From Enterobacter asburiae (lineage in GTDB: Bacteria > Pseudomonadota > Gammaproteobacteria > Enterobacterales > Enterobacteriaceae), in contig NZ_AP019632.1 of the NCBI RefSeq assembly GCF_007035645.1, positions 4,575,749-4,639,748 of the forward strand: a stretch of DNA of 64,000 nucleotides, written 5' to 3'. Numbering within the stretch: the stretch's first letter is position 1; the number at the start of each line of letters is the position of its first letter. The notes beneath the pieces were generated by a model. That model made no database searches, was not told where the DNA came from, and was given only the letters and a program-made list of their open reading frames with translations. Positions 61,121-64,000 of the stretch are shown here, in pieces. The position numbers and the translations under genes were made by a program.

Positions 61121-62764
61121 TCAGGACTTTTTCTTTTCGCGGCTATGCAGGCCACGTTTTTCCAGACCACGATAAATCAGCTGCTGCTGGATGATGGTCA
61201 CCAGGTTGCTGACGATATAGTACAGCACCAGACCTGACGGGAACCACAGGAAGAACACGGTGAAGATGACCGGCATAAAGGTCATGATCTTCTGCTGCAT
61301 CGGGTCGGTCACGGTGGTCGGCGACATCTTCTGGATGAAGAACATCGTCACGCCCATCAGGATCGGCAGGATGTAGTACGGGTCCTGTGCGGACAGGTCA
61401 TGGATCCACAGTGCGAACGGCGCATGGCGCAGCTCAACGGAACCCATCAGCATGTAGTACAGCGCAAGGAAGATTGGCATCTGAATCAGCAGCGGGAAGC
61501 AACCACCCAGTGGGTTGACTTTCTCTGCTTTATACAGGGCCATCATTTCCTGGCTCTGACGCTGTTTGTCATCGCCCAGACGCTCACGCATCGCCGCAAT
61601 CTTCGGCTGCAGCATACGCATCTTCGCCATGGAGGTGTACTGCGCTTTAGTCAGCGGGTACATGATGCCACGAACGATGAAGGTGATAACGATGATGGAG
61701 AAGCCCCAGTTACCCAGGAAGCTGTGGATGAACTTCAGCAGCTTAAACAGCGGCTGAGAGATGAACCACAACCAACCGTAATCAACGGTCAGATCCAGGT
61801 GCGGCGCAACAGCGGCCATTTTGTCCTGAATTTCCGGGCCGACCCACAGGGTGCTTGCCATCTTACCGGTTTGACCCGGCTGAACCAGAACCGGCTGAGA
61901 TTTGTAGCCGATGGCTGCAAGACCGTTACCCAGATTCGCGGTATAGAAGTTATTCGTACCGTCGTTGTTTGGGATCCAGGCCGTTGCGAAATACTGTTGC
62001 AGCATCGCAACCCAACCGCCTTTGGAACTAACGTTCAGGTTTTCGTTATCGGCAATGGTGTCAAATTTGTATTTCTCATACTTCGCGTCTGGCGTGGAGT
62101 ACGCCGCGCCACGGAAGGTATGCAGCGCAAAGTTGCTGCTTCCGGTGTCACGGTGAGACGGCAGATTGATGGACTGCTTCAGCTGGCCAAAGGTCGACAG
62201 TTCCAGCGGTTTCGCACTGGCGTTCTGTACGCTGTAGCCCACGTTCACCGCATATTCACCGCGTTTCAGGGTGAAGGTTTTAGTGAAGGTGTTGCCTGCG
62301 GCGTCGGTGTACGTCATCGGGATCGCGAGTTCGTTCTGACCATCAGCCAGTACAAAGGTGTCGCTCTCGACGTTATACAGTGGACGCGCACCGTTAGCCG
62401 GGTTATCCGGGCCATCACGACCGGTCAGGCCGCTCTGCGCCTGGTAGATAAACTCAGGCGTGGTTTCCAGTAACTGGAACGGTTCGTTAGACTTCAGCTC
62501 TTTCGGGTAGGTCAACAGCAGCGCCTGCTCAACATCACCACCACGGGTGTTGATTGTCAGCTCAAGCACATCGGTCTTAACCGTAATCTGTTTCCCCTGG
62601 CCACTGGCCGGTACGCCCTGGTCGGCGGCGCTACCCGCTGCGGTGGTCGTAGTCTGCGTGGTCTGCTGCTGGGGTTGAGGATTTTTATCCTGCTCCCATG
62701 CCTGCCAGATCATGAAAGACACGAACAACAAAGCGATGATAAGAAGATTGCGTTGCGAATCCAT
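61121..62764 (-). CDS. yidC: Membrane protein insertase YidC
   Basis: Essential insertase, working with SecYEG or alone (for example for ATP synthase subunit c, encoded at 39.4 kb). 547 residues: N-terminal membrane anchor ([18 protein letters not shown]), a large periplasmic beta-sandwich P1 domain, then five conserved membrane helices with the groove Arg region in [20 protein letters not shown] and the coiled coil [20 protein letters not shown]. Ends basic (REKKKS). Two bases after yidD. Confidence 0.98.
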   Translation of the reverse strand: MDSQRNLLIIALLFVSFMIWQAWEQDKNPQPQQQTTQTTTTAAGSAADQGVPASGQGKQITVKTDVLELTINTRGGDVEQALLLTYPKELKSNEPFQLLETTPEFIYQAQSGLTGRDGPDNPANGARPLYNVESDTFVLADGQNELAIPMTYTDAAGNTFTKTFTLKRGEYAVNVGYSVQNASAKPLELSTFGQLKQSINLPSHRDTGSSNFALHTFRGAAYSTPDAKYEKYKFDTIADNENLNVSSKGGWVAMLQQYFATAWIPNNDGTNNFYTANLGNGLAAIGYKSQPVLVQPGQTGKMASTLWVGPEIQDKMAAVAPHLDLTVDYGWLWFISQPLFKLLKFIHSFLGNWGFSIIVITFIVRGIMYPLTKAQYTSMAKMRMLQPKIAAMRERLGDDKQRQSQEMMALYKAEKVNPLGGCFPLLIQMPIFLALYYMLMGSVELRHAPFALWIHDLSAQDPYYILPILMGVTMFFIQKMSPTTVTDPMQQKIMTFMPVIFTVFFLWFPSGLVLYYIVSNLVTIIQQQLIYRGLEKRGLHSREKKKS

Positions 62765-62766
62765 CG

Positions 62767-63024
62767 TTAGTGTTCTCTGGTATCAAAGGGTCCTGGGGGG
62801 ACGGGGTCGTCTCCACCGGGGTGTAAAGGGTGGCATTTTAATACGCGTTTCACCGTCAACCAACTGCCTTTTATCACTCCAAACCTGCGCAATGCCTCAA
62901 TTCCGTAGCTTGAGCATGTTGGTGTGAAACGGCAGTGCGGCCCGAGTAGCGGACTAATCAGGCGTTGATAGACCCGAATGAGGGCTATCAGGACCCGTGA
63001 GCCAGGCGACAGTGGCGGCGCCAT
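62767..63024 (-). CDS. yidD: Membrane protein insertion efficiency factor YidD
   Basis: 85-residue protein with an amphipathic N-terminal helix that sits at the inner membrane and helps YidC-dependent insertion. The three conserved Cys are in [11 protein letters not shown] and [11 protein letters not shown]. It appears identical to E. coli. It overlaps rnpA by 37 bases in another frame. Confidence 0.97.
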
Positions 63025-63347
63025 AATTTTTCCAACGCTTCCGAGAGAGCACGGTTATCGAGGTCGGCAACCCCTTTCTTCGCCACCACCACGAAATCCA
63101 TTGAAGGCAGTTCGTGCTGACGTAAACGGAAGCTTTCACGCGTCAGACGTTTAATCCGATTGCGTTCATGCGCACGCTTAACATTTTTCTTGGCGACTGT
63201 GAGACCGATGCGGGGATGCCCCAGCGAATTTTGGCGGCCGAGGATGGTGATTTGCGGCGTGCCAGCCCGTAGTGGCTGCTGGAAGACGAAAGTGAAATGA
63301 GCGGGAGTTAACAAACGTAACTCCCTGGGAAATGCTAGCTTAACCAC
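62988..63347 (-). CDS. rnpA: Ribonuclease P protein component
   Basis: Basic 119-residue protein subunit of RNase P that aids 5' maturation of pre-tRNA. The RNR motif is in [20 protein letters not shown]. The start is GTG at 63347 ([12 protein letters not shown]), as in E. coli. 16 bases after rpmH; translation is coupled to it. Confidence 0.97.
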
Positions 63348-63363
63348 TCAGGGGTTAGCTTTA

Positions 63364-63516
<153 letters not shown>

Positions 63517-63605
63517 CTAAACTTGAATAAATTCACTGACTTTTGCGTATACCCGAACGAGTTTCGAACGACTAACGCCTCAGCGTGGGTGATTAAAGAG
63601 GCCGG

Positions 63606-63634
63606 ATTGTAATAATTGTACACTCCGGAGTCAA
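63606..63634 (-). promoter_or_regulatory. rpmH promoter
   Basis: Minus-strand -35 TTGACT (63629-63634), 17-base spacer, -10 TACAAT (63606-63611). A near-consensus sigma-70 promoter about 100 bases before rpmH. Confidence 0.88.
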
Positions 63635-64000
63635 TTCTCTTTCCTTATTTCCCGCGTATTTCCGCACGTTTTCGCGTGGAAAATGAGCAACGGACGACGC
63701 AGGAAGATGAGCATCACGCGCCGGGTCGAGGATTATACGGCCTCGCCAACAAAGCGCAAGGATCGTCCCGGATCTTCGTTAGATCATTTAAGCAATAAAT
63801 TGTCTGTGCTCATTAATTTTTCCAATATGCGGACTAAATCGTGGGGCACTGGCGCCAGGATCGTTTACACTTATCCGGTTCCGGATCTTCCTGTGGATAA
63901 ATCGGGAAGAATCTGTGAGAAACAGAAGATCTCTGGCTCAGTTTAGGCTATGATCCGCGGTCCCGATCGGGATCCAGCGATCCTGGCCGGGTATAACCGC
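63635..64000 (+). promoter_or_regulatory. dnaA control region (gene starts beyond window)
   Basis: 366 bases without a gene. It closely follows the E. coli dnaA upstream region: a perfect DnaA box (TTATCCACA on the minus strand, 63892-63900), a TTATCCGGT-like site at 63871-63879, GATC sites, and the P2 -10 TATGAT at 63949-63954 within TTTAGGCTATGATCC. The DnaA box between the promoters mediates autorepression in E. coli. The dnaA start codon is not in the window. Confidence 0.85.

Noticed and set aside
61400..62473. 357-codon plus-strand frame opposite yidC
   Set aside because: Lies wholly within yidC, low-complexity composition, no upstream signals.

Overview
The window is a 64 kb stretch of enterobacterial chromosome around the origin of replication. 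Protein sequences, gene order and regulatory sites are all close to Escherichia coli K-12, but several local differences point to the Enterobacter cloacae complex or a near relative such as Leclercia or Lelliottia: no tnaCAB between mnmE and mdtL, no yihF between dsbA and yihG, and a different set of intergenic repeats. The species is an inference. All comparisons with E. coli are from memory, not from an alignment.

Layout, left to right. (1) 1-13.7 kb: the end of the nitrogen two-component operon (glnL, cut by the window edge, and glnG), the small protein gene yshB, hemN-yihI with a possible small membrane-protein gene between them, the CsrB-like RNA CsrC, engB, the sugar-metabolism RNA Spot 42, polA, yihG, dsbA-srkA, yihD and mobAB. 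(2) 13.7-19.1 kb: a complete rRNA operon on the minus strand (16S, tRNA-Glu, 23S, 5S) with P1 and P2 promoters. (3) 19.2-33.4 kb: yieP-hsrA, the ribose operon rbsDACBK-rbsR with two operator palindromes, kup, ravA-viaA and asnA. (4) 33.5-34.9 kb: asnC, mioC and oriC with its DnaA boxes, AT-rich 13-mers and 13 GATC sites. (5) 34.9-48.7 kb: mnmG, rsmG, the whole atpIBEFHAGDC operon, glmU and glmS. (6) 48.9-53.6 kb: the Pho-regulated pstSCAB-phoU operon. (7) 53.7-64 kb: yieH, adeP, chrR, yieE, mdtL-yidZ, mnmE, yidC-yidD-rnpA-rpmH, then the control region of dnaA, which must start just beyond the right edge.

The genes are mostly growth-related housekeeping: initiation control (oriC, dnaA promoter, a DnaA box in front of polA), ribosome synthesis and assembly (rRNA operon, engB, rsmG, rpmH, rnpA), tRNA wobble modification (mnmE and mnmG work as one complex and flank this region), membrane protein insertion (yidC, yidD), ATP synthesis, cell-wall precursor supply (glmU, glmS) and phosphate uptake. 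The highly expressed rRNA and atp operons are both transcribed away from oriC.

I found no phage, transposase, CRISPR array, toxin-antitoxin, defence locus or convincing undescribed system. The most notable structural feature is the rRNA operon: its upstream side (yieP, tRNA-Glu spacer) looks like E. coli rrnC and its downstream side (mobB, no aspT-trpT) looks like rrnA, so the roughly 90 kb that lies between those operons in E. coli is absent from this place. Secondary points are the small membrane ORF before hemN, a doubled ribose operator, an ERIC element and a second repeat inside the glmU-glmS spacer, a strong unexplained hairpin at the site where tnaCAB is missing, and a family of CCCTCACCC-type palindromic repeats found only on the right arm.
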